Assembly (NCBI GenBank): GCA_021464525.1
Contig: JADRCO010000405.1
Span: forward strand, 1-34,494
Direction of reading: 5' to 3'
From: Rhizophagus sp. LPA8_4_AMF
Taxonomy: Eukaryota > Glomeromycota > Glomeromycetes > Glomerales > Glomeraceae
DNA length: 34,494 nucleotides
Every line of letters starts with the position of its first letter. Positions within the stretch are counted from its first letter, which is position 1. Below are positions 9,525 through 21,891 of this stretch, piece after piece. The notes below the pieces were generated by a model. The model was not told the origin of the DNA. It did not search any database and saw nothing but the letters and a program-made list of their open reading frames with translations. A program made the translations under genes and the position numbers.

Positions 9525-10852
9525 TTTCAATATCATTATCTAACTCTTTTAAATTTTCTTTTTCATATTCTGCAATTAATTTATTTATTTCTTCATAAAT
9601 TATATTATCTTTTGATCCATCTAACAAATTTGAGATAAAATATTTTTTAAATGAATTAAAAATAATTTGATTTGAAATAACATCTTATAACCATTTAACC
9701 CACTCACAGACATCATTAATTTTTACTTTTTTTAAGTTACCTCTTTCAATTACACCTGAATCACCTTTACACATCCATTTATACTATTCTTTTTGTAAAT
9801 TATTTTTAAAAGGTTTATTTATAAACATATCTAATGGTTGACATACATTAGTTAATTCTGTAGGAATAATAATTAAATGGAAATTATATTGTTTAAATTT
9901 AATTTTAATACTTTTCTCTAAATAACCATAAAAAAAATCATATACATTATAGTTGGCACTTTTGATAAATTTTTAAATATTTAAATTTTTAATAAAAAAT
10001 TAATATAACTTTTTATTAAATCTGAGGTCATCCACCCATTATCTTGAAATTAATAAATAACATCTTTTGGAATAATTTCACCTTGAGGAAGTTATTTACC
10101 CTTAAAAATACAAATTGGTAGGTACTTTGTATCATCTATAATAATTAGAGTGTGTTTATTAGATTTAAATAAATATAAAAAAAAGAAAATAAATTTATTA
10201 CTTGCTGAACAAGTTAAAATTATAGTAAACTGATTTTTATTATTTCCAGTAGTGCGAATATGCACTGTTTTATTTTCTTTATTAATATAACAGTCATATT
10301 TCTTACTATATCAAACCACACAGAGGATTTATCCATATTAAAGATGCTATTTAAATCAAAATTAAATTGTGTTTTCAATCTTATGAAATACCATCTTAAT
10401 TTATTCAACTTTTATTTTATATCCTTAGGCATTTTCTATAAAATTTTAATTCTTCTTCTTTATAACAAATCAAATCGTTTCATAAAAGATTTAATCCAAG
10501 AAAGATTTCCTTGAAATTCATATTCTCCTGTTGGATATAATGCAGGTTCTTTAAGAATTTTATACATTTGTAATCTTACTAAAATATAATTAATTGTAAA
10601 CCCTTTTTTCTTTGTTTAATAATCCAATTAAAGGCTTTTCTTTCTGGAGTTCTAGTGCATTTTTTCCTTTTATTTTCTTTCTCCCATTTATTACTTTGTT
10701 TTACCCATCTTCCTATCATTGGACCATCTAAATTAAAATGTTTTGCTGCAGTATTTCTTTCACTTTCTTGAGTATACTTAACTACTACTAATTTTTCTTT
10801 AAGTGAATAAGATGTTTGTTGTCTTACACCTACTTTCTTCTATGCCATTTTC
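9525..10852 (-). pseudogene. Pogo-like DDE transposase (DDE_1), decayed
   Basis: Read on the minus strand from about 10,852, the protein begins KKVGVRQQTSYSLKEKL, a helix-turn-helix DNA-binding segment containing AAKHFNLDGPMIGRW. It then reads NWIIKQRKKG, and after a frameshift QMYKILKEPALYP and SFMKRFDL. The catalytic core follows: IFNMDKSSVWFD (first Asp), TVHIRTTGNNKN after a second frameshift, ILTCSAN, a 66-bp intron (10136-10201), LPICIFKGK, NGWMTSDL, then YDFFYGYLE (second Asp) and CQPLDMFINKPFK (third Asp). The tail is NDVCEWVKWL and LLDGSKDN. Relatives have NMDE where this has NMDK. Several in-frame stops and two frameshifts make it inactive. The family is recognised from these motifs. 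Confidence 0.82.
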
Positions 10853-11003
10853 ATTAAAAATGTTTTAAAACTAACACGAACATTTAAAAAAATAGGGGTA
10901 AAAATATGTTGAATTTATTATAAAATCAAAATTAAGCATCCCTACCAATTTTATTGATCATGTAACTGCAAAAAGGGGTGCTTAAATTCAAGATTTTACA
11001 GTA

Positions 11004-11587
11004 TTACATAAATATATCCTCCCTCCCTTGTCAGATTTAACAGCCAATCAAATTATTATATTATAAATACTGTATATGATTTTATTAAGTGTAATGTAAG
11101 ATTTTGATTATTACCATCCCTCTCTTTAATAATTATGTAATAAGTGTAATAAGTGTCACTTCCTTAAAGATTAATAAACTAATTTAAACATCTTTTAAGT
11201 ATCTAGATTTGAATTTTTAAATAAAAGAAATGTGGTAGTTATTTGCTTTTATATTTTTAAAGAAAGTTTGCAATTTTTCGTTCATTGTCAGTTTGTCACG
11301 TGATCAAAATTTAAAACTATGATTGGTTAAGATGCCTATATTACATGAATTTGAAATTCAAATATTTTTTTGTTAATGTTATTTTGCTATTTTGAAGATC
11401 ACTCCATTTTGAAAATGGTGATAAAACATCAAATATGGCTTTGAATGTCATTTTTGACATTTTACAATCCTTTTTTTTCAATTTTTGTTATTACGTGACA
11501 TTTAATTCCGGCTAGAATTAACGATTGCCATAAAAAAATTCCTTTTTTGGAATTAATGCTATAATATAATATATAAAAATATAAATT
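11004..11587. other. Intergenic region between transposon and ERG9
   Basis: AT-rich sequence with no reading frame. It includes a palindromic TCACGTGA at 11296-11303 with no gene start nearby. The last part should hold the ERG9 3' untranslated region, since that gene ends at 11588 on the minus strand. Confidence 0.4.
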
Positions 11588-13466
11588 CTAAATTACTGAA
11601 TATTTAATTATATATTGTAAAAGAATAAAAAATAATATCGGCAATAATACAATAAAAATTAATATAGAAGCATCTATACAATTTAATAAATTTAATATAG
11701 AGCTATTTTTAAAAGAATATTGCTTTTTGTTTTTAGGTTTATCTGGAATGTTCGTTTTACACCATTGTAAAATCTACATAATATATAAAGGTTCATTATG
11801 TTTTAATTGAAATAACTTTTGAATTTATAAGGATTGGATATTTACCTGATCACAAACAATATTAATTTGCATAAAATTTGGATCTGATGAATCGTTATTC
11901 TTTTTCAAAATAACTTTAGTATACTTTCTAAAAAGTCTTGCAACTTCATACATATCAGTACACTGAAGGACCAACTAAAAAAATACCGCTTTTTTGTTAA
12001 TGCTTAAATTACAAATAATTATTTTTTAAAAAAAATTTTAATTTAATTTACCTTTGCAGCTTCACCTTTTCGAATTTTAACCTTATTTTTAACAGCAAAA
12101 GTATTATAATTCTTATAAGTTAAAGCTAAGGTAGCATAAGCTATAATTAATGGCTTAGCAGCAAATCCGAAAATCAAAATATCCCCATTTTTTACTTTAA
12201 ATAAATAATCCAAACAATCTATTACATGTAACAAGGTATTTAATATCATTTCTGAAAGACAATAAATAGAGCTTTTTTCATTTTCGAGTAAAATCAATTC
12301 ATCTATTTCTTCAACATATTTTGCCCAAATTTGGTTTGGCCAATATTTTCGATTTTCATTTAAATCCTCCGTAAAATCCCTTAAAATGTTTATTTTTTGT
12401 AAAAATAATCCCATAGAGATTATACTTTAAACAAAGTTTTAGCGTTAGAGTAAATAATTTAATCAAAAAAATAATATATAATATTATAACTTACATTTTG
12501 GAATTCTTTGAAGTGGAAGGAACTTTAGCACCTACAGCATTAAATAAATCATTTATACCAATTCCAACTAATCCGGCGACATAATGGCAATACTCATCAA
12601 ATTCTTTAATTGTTATTATGCTATATCTATCATGTGAGGTTTTTTCTATATAATCTGCCATTCCATTTCCCATCATCTTTGTAATATCAATAATAATATC
12701 TTGACATCTATATATATATATATATTTAATAAAATAGAATAATTTTAAGAAATAAAAATATATTTAAGGATCTTAATTAGTCGACCATGACTTTTTTATT
12801 GGAGTAATTGGATAGACAATAAAGTCTATCAATAACTAATCTACAGGTAATGTAAAACAGTTATTTAACGCCGTCATGATATCCGATTAATTAATTGTTA
12901 CTTACTCTTTGGGAAGAAGAAGAAATTCTTCGATCACAACGTCAAATTCCATTAATAATTGCCGATCTTTTTCATTAGGACCGTCTATTAAAATTTTTAT
13001 ATTTATTATTTGTTTATCGACTTCATAATAAAATACTTTTCTTAGAAAAAAAAATATGCATTTATATTACTTTCTGTAAACATCCAACCTTTCCAGCTAA
13101 TCTTTTCATGAAAAGTTCTTAGTAACGGAATCTTTTTATCTATAGGAATCGTCATATCATCTTCGATAGTATCCATACCTCTTAATACAAGGTAGAACAT
13201 ACAAATCTATAATTAAGTGAAATAAGATTTTAAATTATAAGTTTAAGTAATAATAAGAAATTACAAACCAAATCTCTATATTCTTGTTCTAATTCCATTA
13301 TAATTGAATAAAAAGACCCCGAAGTCATTTCCAAGAATTGATAACACCGTTTTTTCCTTTCACTCCATGATGATATTTCTTTTGATATATTATTTGTTCT
13401 AAGAAATTTGTATTGTATTAATGCTGAAATTTCTGTTGGGTAAATTAATGATTTTATAAATTCCAT
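11588..13466 (-). CDS. ERG9: Squalene synthase (farnesyl-diphosphate farnesyltransferase)
   Basis: It condenses two farnesyl diphosphates to squalene, the first committed step of sterol synthesis, at the ER membrane. Seven exons (13269-13466, 13071-13206, 12906-12984, 12495-12707, 12052-12424, 11846-11974, 11588-11773) join in phase to 437 residues, close to the yeast enzyme's length. The two Mg-binding aspartate motifs are present: DTIEDD at residues 78-83 and DFTED at 225-229. MGNGMADYI and SMGLFLQKINILRD are family signatures. The C-terminus (about 411-432) is a hydrophobic helix that fits the usual tail anchor. The first Met, giving MEFIKSLIYPTEISAL, aligns with known starts. All introns are GT-AG; the third is unusually long at 198 bp. 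The gene is transcribed away from the prolyl oligopeptidase gene across a 457-bp gap. It appears intact. Confidence 0.96.
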
Positions 13467-13923
13467 ATTATAAAGAGAATTTTTATTTATTAAAAGTGAA
13501 GAAAATAAAAAAGCTTGCTTTTATTATAAATAGGAAACCATTTATGGTTCATAAAATAAATGCAAATAAGGGATTTAACCAATTATATTAACAAATAATT
13601 AAAAAAATATTTTGACGATCCTATACTTGTATTAGAATTTGTGAAAACCTGATGATGGGCAATTGCGTAATTTAAGATTAAAAAAAAATCTGGCATTATG
13701 ACCCTAGAATTTTCGTCATACGATCTCGTAATTACAAGTTACAACAGTCAGCGCAAAAAATTCTATTAAATCTAACATTTGCTTTAAATCCCTCTTTAAA
13801 GCTTCAAAGTTTCACAAAAGAATTAAATAGTGAGAATGTGAGATAATCAATGATTATTATAAAAGTGTCATTTATAAACGAACGCATTGAAATTTCAATT
13901 TCGGGAACCCCGATTGATGAAAA
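13467..13923. promoter_or_regulatory. Divergent promoter region ERG9 / prolyl oligopeptidase
   Basis: A 457-bp gap between two outward-facing start codons must hold both promoters. It is AT-rich, with a somewhat higher-GC part near 13,640-13,760. No TATA box, sterol response element or other motif is clear enough to annotate. Confidence 0.5.
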
Positions 13924-16900
13924 ATGGTGTTACCCAAGATCAACACTTTTAGGCCGATCATTCAGATACTCTATATAAATCGTCCTGTTACCAAGGATAA
14001 CTTTCGTAAATTGAGGAATTTTTATTCAACCTCTAAGAAAATGACCTGGGATTATCCTAAAGTTAGACGTGACGAAAACTTTTTTGAATGCTTGCATGGT
14101 CATAAAATTGCCGATCCTTATAGGTGGCTGGAAGATCCTGACTCAGAAGAAACAAAGGTGAGATAATATGAAAGAAAGAGAGAGAGAGTTTCGAAATATA
14201 CACCGTTAATAGCGGTAGAGTATAATACTTCGGCTCTATATTAATGTATTTTCTTTATTGTCGTGATAAATTTCATGATTAATTATATTCTGATTTATTT
14301 ATTTATTTATTTATTTCGATTCATATTTAATTTCAAATATAAAGGCTTTCGTAGATGCACAAAATGCTTTAACTTTGAAGTATCTGGAATCATATCCTTA
14401 CAGAGAAAAATATCGTGAATCGTTAGTTTAACTTTATTCCATTCCGGCATTAAAAAAAAAATTTCGAAATAATCTTTTAATAGCTTTTATTTCAATTTGA
14501 TGATTTAGGTTAACCAAAATGGTTGATTATGAAAAATACGGTTGTCCATGGAAGAGAGGTGACAACTATTACTATTTTTATAATTCTGGTTTACAGCCTC
14601 AAAGGTAAATGTTAACTTTAGATTAAGAATATAATTTTATTTCTTTCAAAATAAGTTGTTAATTATATGGTTTCAAATAGTGTCTTGTATCAACTGAGAG
14701 GATCTTTAGATGCTCCACGTGAAGAATTTTTCAATGTAAGATAAAAAAAAAATATTTTTGGCTTTTTTAACAACAAATATACATTTATAAGAGTTTACGC
14801 AATAATTTTTTTGAATTTTGCTAGCCAAACAATCTTGAAGCTGATGGTACAGCTTCCTTGAATACTTATTCATTTTCTAAAAAGGGGAATTATTTTTCAT
14901 ACGGTATCTCAAAATCTGGTCAGTCCAATTTAGAAATTCAAAGCTTTAAAAATTAATGTGATGATAGAAAATAAACTCAATAATGTATTTCGTAGGAAGT
15001 GATTGGGTTACTGTTTATGTGAGAAAAACTATAAATGATGAAGAAGGAAGAAAACCTTTACCCGATGTCATTGAATGGGCTAAGTTTAGTTGTCTCTCTT
15101 GGACAATAGATGAAAAGGGTTTTATTTATAATGTAGGAAATTTTATATTATAAAATTTTTTTTTTTTTTTTAATATATATTTAGTTTTGATTTATTTTAG
15201 AGATATCCTGAACCAGGAAAAAAAGATGATAAAGGAACCGAGACAGATAGCAACAAGAATGCTATGGTATATTAAATTCGTTGTATTTGTTTATATTACT
15301 ATTTTATATTGATATTATTCTTTATTATTAGTTGTATTATCATAGATTAGGTACTTCTCAATCTGAAGACATCCTTGTTTACAAGGATCCTGAAAATCCA
15401 GAATACATGTTTACAGCCGAAAGCACATTGGACGGGCAATTTATTGTTATAAAGATAGAAAAGGATTGTGATCCAATAAACAAACTTTACTTGATTGATT
15501 TAAAAAAAACTAATTATCAAATTATTGGTAAATAATAAATATTTGATAATTTAGTATTTGGAAGAATTTAAACTGAATTATTTTATTACTACTAGAGAAT
15601 AACGATTTTATCAAACTTGTTGATAACTTTGATGCTGAATATTCCTTGTAAGTAGCAAGATCATTTACTTTTAATATATTTGATTTCAAAAATTTAATAA
15701 CTTTATACTTTATTTAGCATTACAAGCGATGATACAACATTTTATTTCAAGACAAATGCAAATGCACCTCGTTATAAAATTGTAAAATATGACCTATCCA
15801 ATCGTGAACAGGTATTTATTTTCTCTTTTTTTATAATAATTTCAAATACTTTATTTATTTTGTTCATTTTATCGTTACAGGGATTTGTTGATATTGTTAA
15901 AGAACATCCAACGGATGTTCTTTCTGATGCAGAAGTATTAGCAGAAAATAAACTTGTTTTAACATATATGCATGATGTCAAAGATAGAATGTATATATAT
16001 GAACATTCTACTGGAAAATTTCTTAGAGAATTACCTCTTGATATTGGTTCCGTAGAAACTCTTTCAGGCCGTAGAGAAGACCATGAATGCTTTTTTAAAT
16101 TTGTTAGTTTTTTAAACCCTGGAATAATTTACCGTTATGATTTTAAAAATGACCTTTTAACGGAATATAGAAAAACAAAAGTCAATGGATTAAATAGTGA
16201 TAACATGGAAACAGATCAATTTTTTGTTGAAAGTAAAGATAAAACAAAGATACCCGTTTTTATCGTAAAACCTAAAGTAAGTTAATTTCATGAATTTTTT
16301 ATATTTATTGTTTTTTGCATTTTAAATTATTTATTATAAGGTACTTGTATATTGTTTTTGTCTTTTTTAGAATTTTAACTTTGACGGAAGTAATCCTACA
16401 TTATTATATGGCTATGGAGGATTTAATATAACTATTTCACCCATGTTTAGTACAAGTTGGTTAAGCTTTATTCAACATTTTAATGGAGTTGTTGCTATCG
16501 CCAATATTCGTGGTGGTGGAGAATATGGAGAAGAATGGCACAAAGCTGGTAGTTTTGGCAATAAGCAAAATGTTTTTGATGATTTTCAGGTAAACTATAA
16601 AAATTATCTTAGTGTATTTTTCTTTATAAATATTTAAAATATTTTATTGTTTCTTAGGCTGTTGCTAAGTGGTTAGTAAATAAGAATATTACATGTCCAG
16701 AAAAATTAGCAATTAATGGTGCATCCAATGGAGGTCTTCTTATAGGTGCATGTATAAATCAGGTATATGTTATAATAAAATAACACAGTTTCTTTATATC
16801 TATATAATTGATTTTTGTTTTTTTTTTACTTATTTTTAGGCACCAGAGCTTTTTGGTGTAGCAGTTGCTGATGTTGGCGTTATGGATATGTTAAGATTTC

Positions 16901-17540
16901 ATAAATTTACCATCGGACATGCTTGGAGAAGTGATTATGGTGATCCTGACAAAAAAGAGGATTTTGAATATATTCACAAGTATACTGATTAATAATTTTA
17001 CGAAATTTTTGTACTTGTATATATTCAAATTTTTAATTTTTATTATTTAGATATTCACCTGTTCATAATGTTCAAACTAAGAAACCTTATCCACCAACTT
17101 TGTTAACAACTTCAGATCATGATGATAGAGTGTAAATATGTTTAATTATAATTTAATAAGAATTTTTATTAAATTATTAATTATTTATATTTATTTTATA
17201 GGGTACCTTTACATTCTTATAAATATATAGCTCAATTGCAATATACTGCAGAAAATAATCCTCATCCTTTAATGATTAGAATAGATACAAAGGTATGGAT
17301 AAAATGTTTTATTATTAGAATAATAATTATTAAAATTAATTATGTTATTTTTATAGGCTGGACATGGAGCTGGAAAACCTACGCAAAAAAGGGTAAGTTT
17401 TTAATTGTTTTTATAAATAAAAAGGAGTAAATACAAACATTAAAAAAAAAAAAAATATTTTCATTTTTTTATAGATTGATGAATCAACTGATAAATTTTC
17501 TTTTATTGCTATGTCAATTGATGCTAAATGGTACGATTAA
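13924..17540 (+). CDS. PREP: Prolyl oligopeptidase (serine peptidase family S9A)
   Basis: It cleaves short peptides after proline. Eighteen exons join in phase: 13924-14157, 14345-14421, 14509-14604, 14681-14735, 14825-14918, 14996-15132, 15201-15266, 15332-15527, 15596-15647, 15718-15811, 15881-16276, 16371-16589, 16658-16762, 16840-16979, 17051-17131, 17202-17292, 17357-17392, 17475-17540. They encode 744 residues; mammalian enzymes have about 710. The N-terminus carries [15 protein letters not shown] beta-propeller follows (about 115-475), then an alpha/beta hydrolase domain with a full triad: Ser595 in GASNGG, Asp678 in DHDDRV and His714 in AGHGAGKP. The first 39 residues are basic and resemble a mitochondrial presequence. 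Met40 at 14041 starts exactly where cytosolic homologues begin and would give 705 residues. All introns are GT-AG. It appears intact. Confidence 0.96.
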
Positions 17541-17921
17541 ATTATTAGTTTATTTATTATATTAGTAATATCTTATTTTATGTTAATATTTTGCTATTAA
17601 TTATATTAATTATATATTTGGTTGTATTGATGAGTGAAATTATTAAAATAAAATAAGAGAAGTAGGAATTTAAGATTATTTTTATTATCCTATTTTAAAA
17701 TTTAAAATTTTTTTAATTAATTTAATATAAAATTGCAAAAACATATTTCGTTTCACTATAATTCTGTTTTTGTTCTTTAAATTTACTGAAAAAAAATCTA
17801 TAAAAAAAGTAATTTACATAATAAATTATTTATAATCTAATAATAAAATATAACAACTAATATTTTTTTTTTTTTTTGTTTCTAATTATTAAAATAATCA
17901 ATAAATCAAATTATCAAAAAT
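17541..17921. other. Convergent 3' intergenic region
   Basis: It separates the oligopeptidase stop from the CLC stop (381 bp, tail to tail). AATAAAATAAG-type sequences near 17645-17656 could serve as polyadenylation signals for the + gene. No coding sequence was seen. Confidence 0.4.
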
Positions 17922-20900
17922 CTAAACATCATTTTCTCCTATAATATGTCTCCTTAAATTATTACTATTATTATAATCAAAATTATTATTGGTTAATTCT
18001 ATATTTGCTCCATTTTCCCCTCCTTTAGCTTCTTTTTTTGCAATATATTTTAATACATCTTTTACAGTTACAAGTCCTACTAATTTACCTGCGTCTTCTA
18101 TAAGAATTACACGTGGTCTAAAAAAGTAAAATATGTTTAATTAAAAATATGCTGTGTATTTATTAAAAAAAGATAAAAACTCACCCCATTTTCTTAAATA
18201 AATCCATAACTGTTTCAAGTGGCAGTTTTGGATGTACAGTTATTGGTGTCTATTAATAAAAATTATATTATTATTATAATATTACATAATAATACAGTAA
18301 ATATTATTTAATTTCATAAACCTGATCAATAAATGGTCCAAAATCAATGAAATTTGATGAACTTCCACCATTGTTATCAGTATCTGAAAAATTACTATGT
18401 TCAGGATTAAAAAAACAATGAGCTCCATTTGAAGTTCCACAAACCCTTTTTGCTTTATCTAAAGTAATAATCAAAAATATTAACATAAATTTTATATCAT
18501 TAAAATGAATAGTTAAAAAACTTTTATACTACCAATAGCATATTTTAATTCTATTCTTCCAATATAACCTAATAATATCATATCCTTTTTATTTTGTACA
18601 ACCGGAAATCCTTGGAAATTTGTTTCTGATAATATTTGATCTTTTAAATATGAAAAATGTTTTTAATTTTTTTTTAAAAAAAAATAAACAAAAAAAAGGA
18701 ATTAAAATTTTATTTACCAACTTCATCCAATTTTAGGCCAGATGCGGTCATTACTGCTAGGTCTTTTCTCATAACAGTAGCAACTAATATTTATTTTAAT
18801 TTAATAATATTATTCATTTCTCATATATTTTGTCAATTATAAAATATACAAGATACCTGGCACTCCGAAAGAATACTCCTCTTTATCCAAAAACGGAAAA
18901 CCATTTAATTTGATTAATTGATCAGCAGTATGTCTTAGTTAAAGAAATATAGTAAATGAAAACAATCATTGTTTAATACTTAAAAATAAAAGGATATATC
19001 CCACCCCTTCCAAATAAGTCACCAACGGTTTTTGTAACCATCAAAGTGATCTAAAAAAAAATTATAAAATTTGTTAATACATTATATAATTTGAATAACG
19101 CTTATTAATAAATTATCTTACCATTGTTGGTAAAATATAAGTTAAAGCTCCTGTTAATTCAAACATAATAACAACTACACAAACTAATTAATAACAATTA
19201 GATTTAATGTTTATATTACATATATATTATTGATATTTCTATACCTGTTAAATGCATAATTCCACTAATAAAATTGAAATCTGATCTTAGATTAAATAAT
19301 ATAAATGATAATATTATTACTGTAAAATTTAAACACTCACCCCAATGCAGCTGCAGCACCTAAAAATGCATACATTCCCGGTGTAACACACTTTGTAATA
19401 AAAATTAAATTAGTCCATTATTAATATGTTGTGATAAAATAATAATTAAATTACTTACTGCTACATCAGGTTTACAAGTTGCAAATAATGGAAATGTTGG
19501 ATATGAGTCTATTAAAGCCTTAACACAAATACCAAGAAACCTTCCAAATGTTGCTCCAACTGCCATAGAAGGTATAAAAATTCCTGCTGGTACCTGGATT
19601 GAATTATAAAGAAATTAATATTTAGAATCAAAATATTAAATAAAAAACGGACATACCTTTGTTCCGTAAGATATTATTATAAATCCAGTTCTGAGTATAG
19701 TTGCAATTAATAATAAACATGCCATCCTAAACATTTGGGATGATCTGAATAATTTATAAAGAAATTAATTTTGTAAATTAAAAAATAATGAAGGTAATCC
19801 TATGCTTTTATATTTTATTATTTATTACATACTTGCATAAGTTTTCATAATCGTGAATTTTGGATTCACATTCTTGAAAAAGAATACCCAAGGTTTCAGT
19901 CATATCCATTTTCATAAATATGTTAAAATATCCAATTAATGCAGTAATAAATGCAAGAATGGTTACTTCGGCTACGCCATAATCTTTCAAATATTTCTTG
20001 CGAAAGGATTGCATCTTGATATTATATTTTATTACTAAAGCACCATATAGACCCTAAATTTATTTAAAAAATTAATGAGACTGATTACGAAAAAAGAGAT
20101 AAAAATAGAACAATTCCTTACACCAAAAATGCCCAATATGATAAAAAAGATAATTTCAAAAAAATGCCATTCTCGATCATAAGTAACTTGAAACATTACA
20201 AGCTTTCCAGTTCTGAATGGATTCATACCCTTAAAGTAAACACTATTAACATTTGATAAAATATGATAGTAAAGCTTAAGGTAAACTATATAAATAAACA
20301 AACCTGTAAAACTACAGTGGCTACTAAAGCGCAAAAGAAACTTCGCCAAAGTGTTTTCATAGGAAAATTTGAACTCATTTCCTACATTAAGAAAATTTGT
20401 TATTTTACTTAATAAATGTTAAAATTAAACAAAATAAAATTTCTCAACCTCAAAGGAAAATAAAACGCCGCCAATAGGAGAGCCAAATGCCACAGCAACA
20501 CCCGCCGCACAAGATGCTGATAAAATTTCTCGCATTTTGGCTGTTGAAAATAAATAAATATAATATAATGTGGTTGTTTTTTTTTAAAAAAAAAGATATA
20601 CAACAAACCTTTGTTTCTTTTGAATTTTCCAAATAATCGTGAAACAACATTTCCAACACAAGCTGCAGTATGAACTGATGGTCCCTCTTTTCCCACATTT
20701 AATCCTGATGCGATGACCAATGGCTGTCAAATAAAAAAAAAAATCATAATTAATACTTATCATAATATTAAAAAGTAGATCAATTAAATATATTTACCAG
20801 ACAGATGCTCTTTAAAAGCAATGTTCGACTTCCAAGAAAGCCTTTCATTACGAATCCAGCAAGAATACATTTTATTTCTGAAATACCAGACCCAGCAGCG

Positions 20901-21891
20901 TACGGTGCAAAAGTACGTATCATAAATACACAAACCGCTGCGAATAATGTCTGAATTTAATAAATTATAAGAATATGATTATTTAAAAAAATATGAACAA
21001 TTAATTATACAGAATGTACTACTTACTGCAAATACTACATAGAAAAACCAATTTATAATATAATACTGGGACCAATCATGCCAAAGTTCGCAAGAACCAT
21101 CTTTTAACAAAATTAATAAATTACTAAATTTAATAATTAATATTAAATAATGAAATAATTAATTCACCTTCTCTTTCAATTTCCCAACAGCAAAACTTTT
21201 GATTTAACCACCAGGATTTTTTACAGTATCCAGACTTTATGTCTGATAACCATTCTGTGATAATATCGATTAATGCTGCATTTAAGCCAATAATTGCGCC
21301 TACGGAAACGTAAAAAATAATAAATATATAATTCAAAATACTATGTTAATTACATAAAACAAAAAAAAACAAACCGACTATAGAAACAACAATCCAAGCT
21401 TGACCAGCTTCATAAGAAAGTCGTAGCCAAGTATTCCACGAAGAACGATTTTCTATCGCTGCACTTCTTAAAACGTTCATTCTAGATCGTTCATGTATCG
21501 CATCTTGAACCCAATCTTTTTTAAAAAATAATTACATTCATACAAATTATTATAATTACATACGAAATAGAAATTATTAAATTATCTTACCGATAGTAGT
21601 AAAATCTTCATATCTTTTAATTTCTTCTAAAGCTATGTCATAACGATTATTAAAACTTTGAGAGCGTGGTGTACGTGGCGGTCCTTGTGTTCCATATGGA
21701 GTACGCGGGGTCCGAGGTGTACGAGAAGAATTTGCTGATACTGGTGTATACGGATGCTGAAGGGAATTCCAAAAGCTAACCGAAAAAATCAGTCGAATTA
21801 TATAAGATCCTTATATATCTTACGTATCTTTGGAATAATAAACTTACTTTAAAACTCTTGAGACAAAATTTGAATCTTCTCCCGAAGTCAT
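17922..21891 (-). CDS. GEF1: CLC-type chloride/proton antiporter (Gef1-like)
   Basis: An endomembrane chloride/proton exchanger, in yeast needed for Golgi/vacuolar ion balance. Twenty-three exons join in phase to 794 residues: 21848-21891, 21591-21775, 21375-21515, 21168-21299, 21027-21100, 20798-20950, 20609-20723, 20449-20540, 20304-20381, 20122-20229, 19833-20053, 19657-19744, 19459-19593, 19341-19390, 19245-19264, 19122-19174, 18998-19050, 18857-18927, 18718-18783, 18533-18640, 18322-18458, 18185-18249, 17922-18117. Selectivity motifs are GSGISEIK (212-219) and GKEGPSVH (254-261) with gating Glu256. The second glutamate of SFEEM (Glu313) is the proton glutamate, marking a transporter rather than a channel. 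Two CBS domains fill about 600-760, with an Asn/Ser-rich insert between them. A cytosolic RTP-repeat tail precedes the membrane part. The 20-bp exon at 19245-19264 is very short. The intron at 18928-18997 is AT-AC type. Confidence 0.95.
18928..18997 (-). other. AT-AC (U12-type) intron in the CLC gene
   Basis: The 70-bp intron begins ATATCCTTTT, identical to the U12 donor consensus. It contains TTCTTTAACT, one base from the U12 branch-site consensus TTCCTTAACT, and ends in ATAC ten nucleotides past the branch site. Only this boundary gives the conserved protein sequence [14 protein letters not shown] across the junction. GT-AG alternatives either shift the frame or insert residues. All other CLC introns are ordinary GT-AG. 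Confidence 0.88.

Larger units (their letters stand above)
8934..11001 (-). mobile_element. Pogo-like (Tc1/mariner superfamily) DNA transposon
   Basis: An 18-bp perfect terminal repeat, GTAAAATCTTGAATTTAA at 8937-8954, recurs inverted at 10982-10999. TA dinucleotides flank both outer ends (8932-8933 and 11002-11003), as expected for this superfamily. Between them lies a decayed DDE transposase on the minus strand. The total length of about 2.07 kb is normal for the family. The right end has an extra subterminal inverted repeat: AAATTAAGCATCCCT at 10928-10942 against AGGGGTGCTTAAATT at 10974-10988. The exact outer ends are uncertain by a few bases because the left tip reads TATGTAAAATC rather than CTGTAAAATC. 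Confidence 0.75.

Noticed and set aside
11296-11303. TCACGTGA palindrome downstream of ERG9
   Set aside because: No gene start nearby, and such an 8-mer can occur by chance.
12708-12905. Possible extra ERG9 exon in the 198-bp intron
   Set aside because: Squalene synthase alignment is continuous across the junction (FLLLPKE to CQDIIIDITKMMGNG), leaving nothing to place there.
13717-13723. CATACGA, resembling the sterol response element TCGTATA on the minus strand upstream of ERG9
   Set aside because: One mismatch in seven bases and a single copy. Too weak to annotate.
18907-18997. GT-AG interpretation of the CLC intron (acceptor CTAAG before ACATACTG)
   Set aside because: It would insert two residues (HT) into a conserved motif and place the acceptor only 4 nt from the branch site. 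The AT-AC reading fits both protein and U12 signals.
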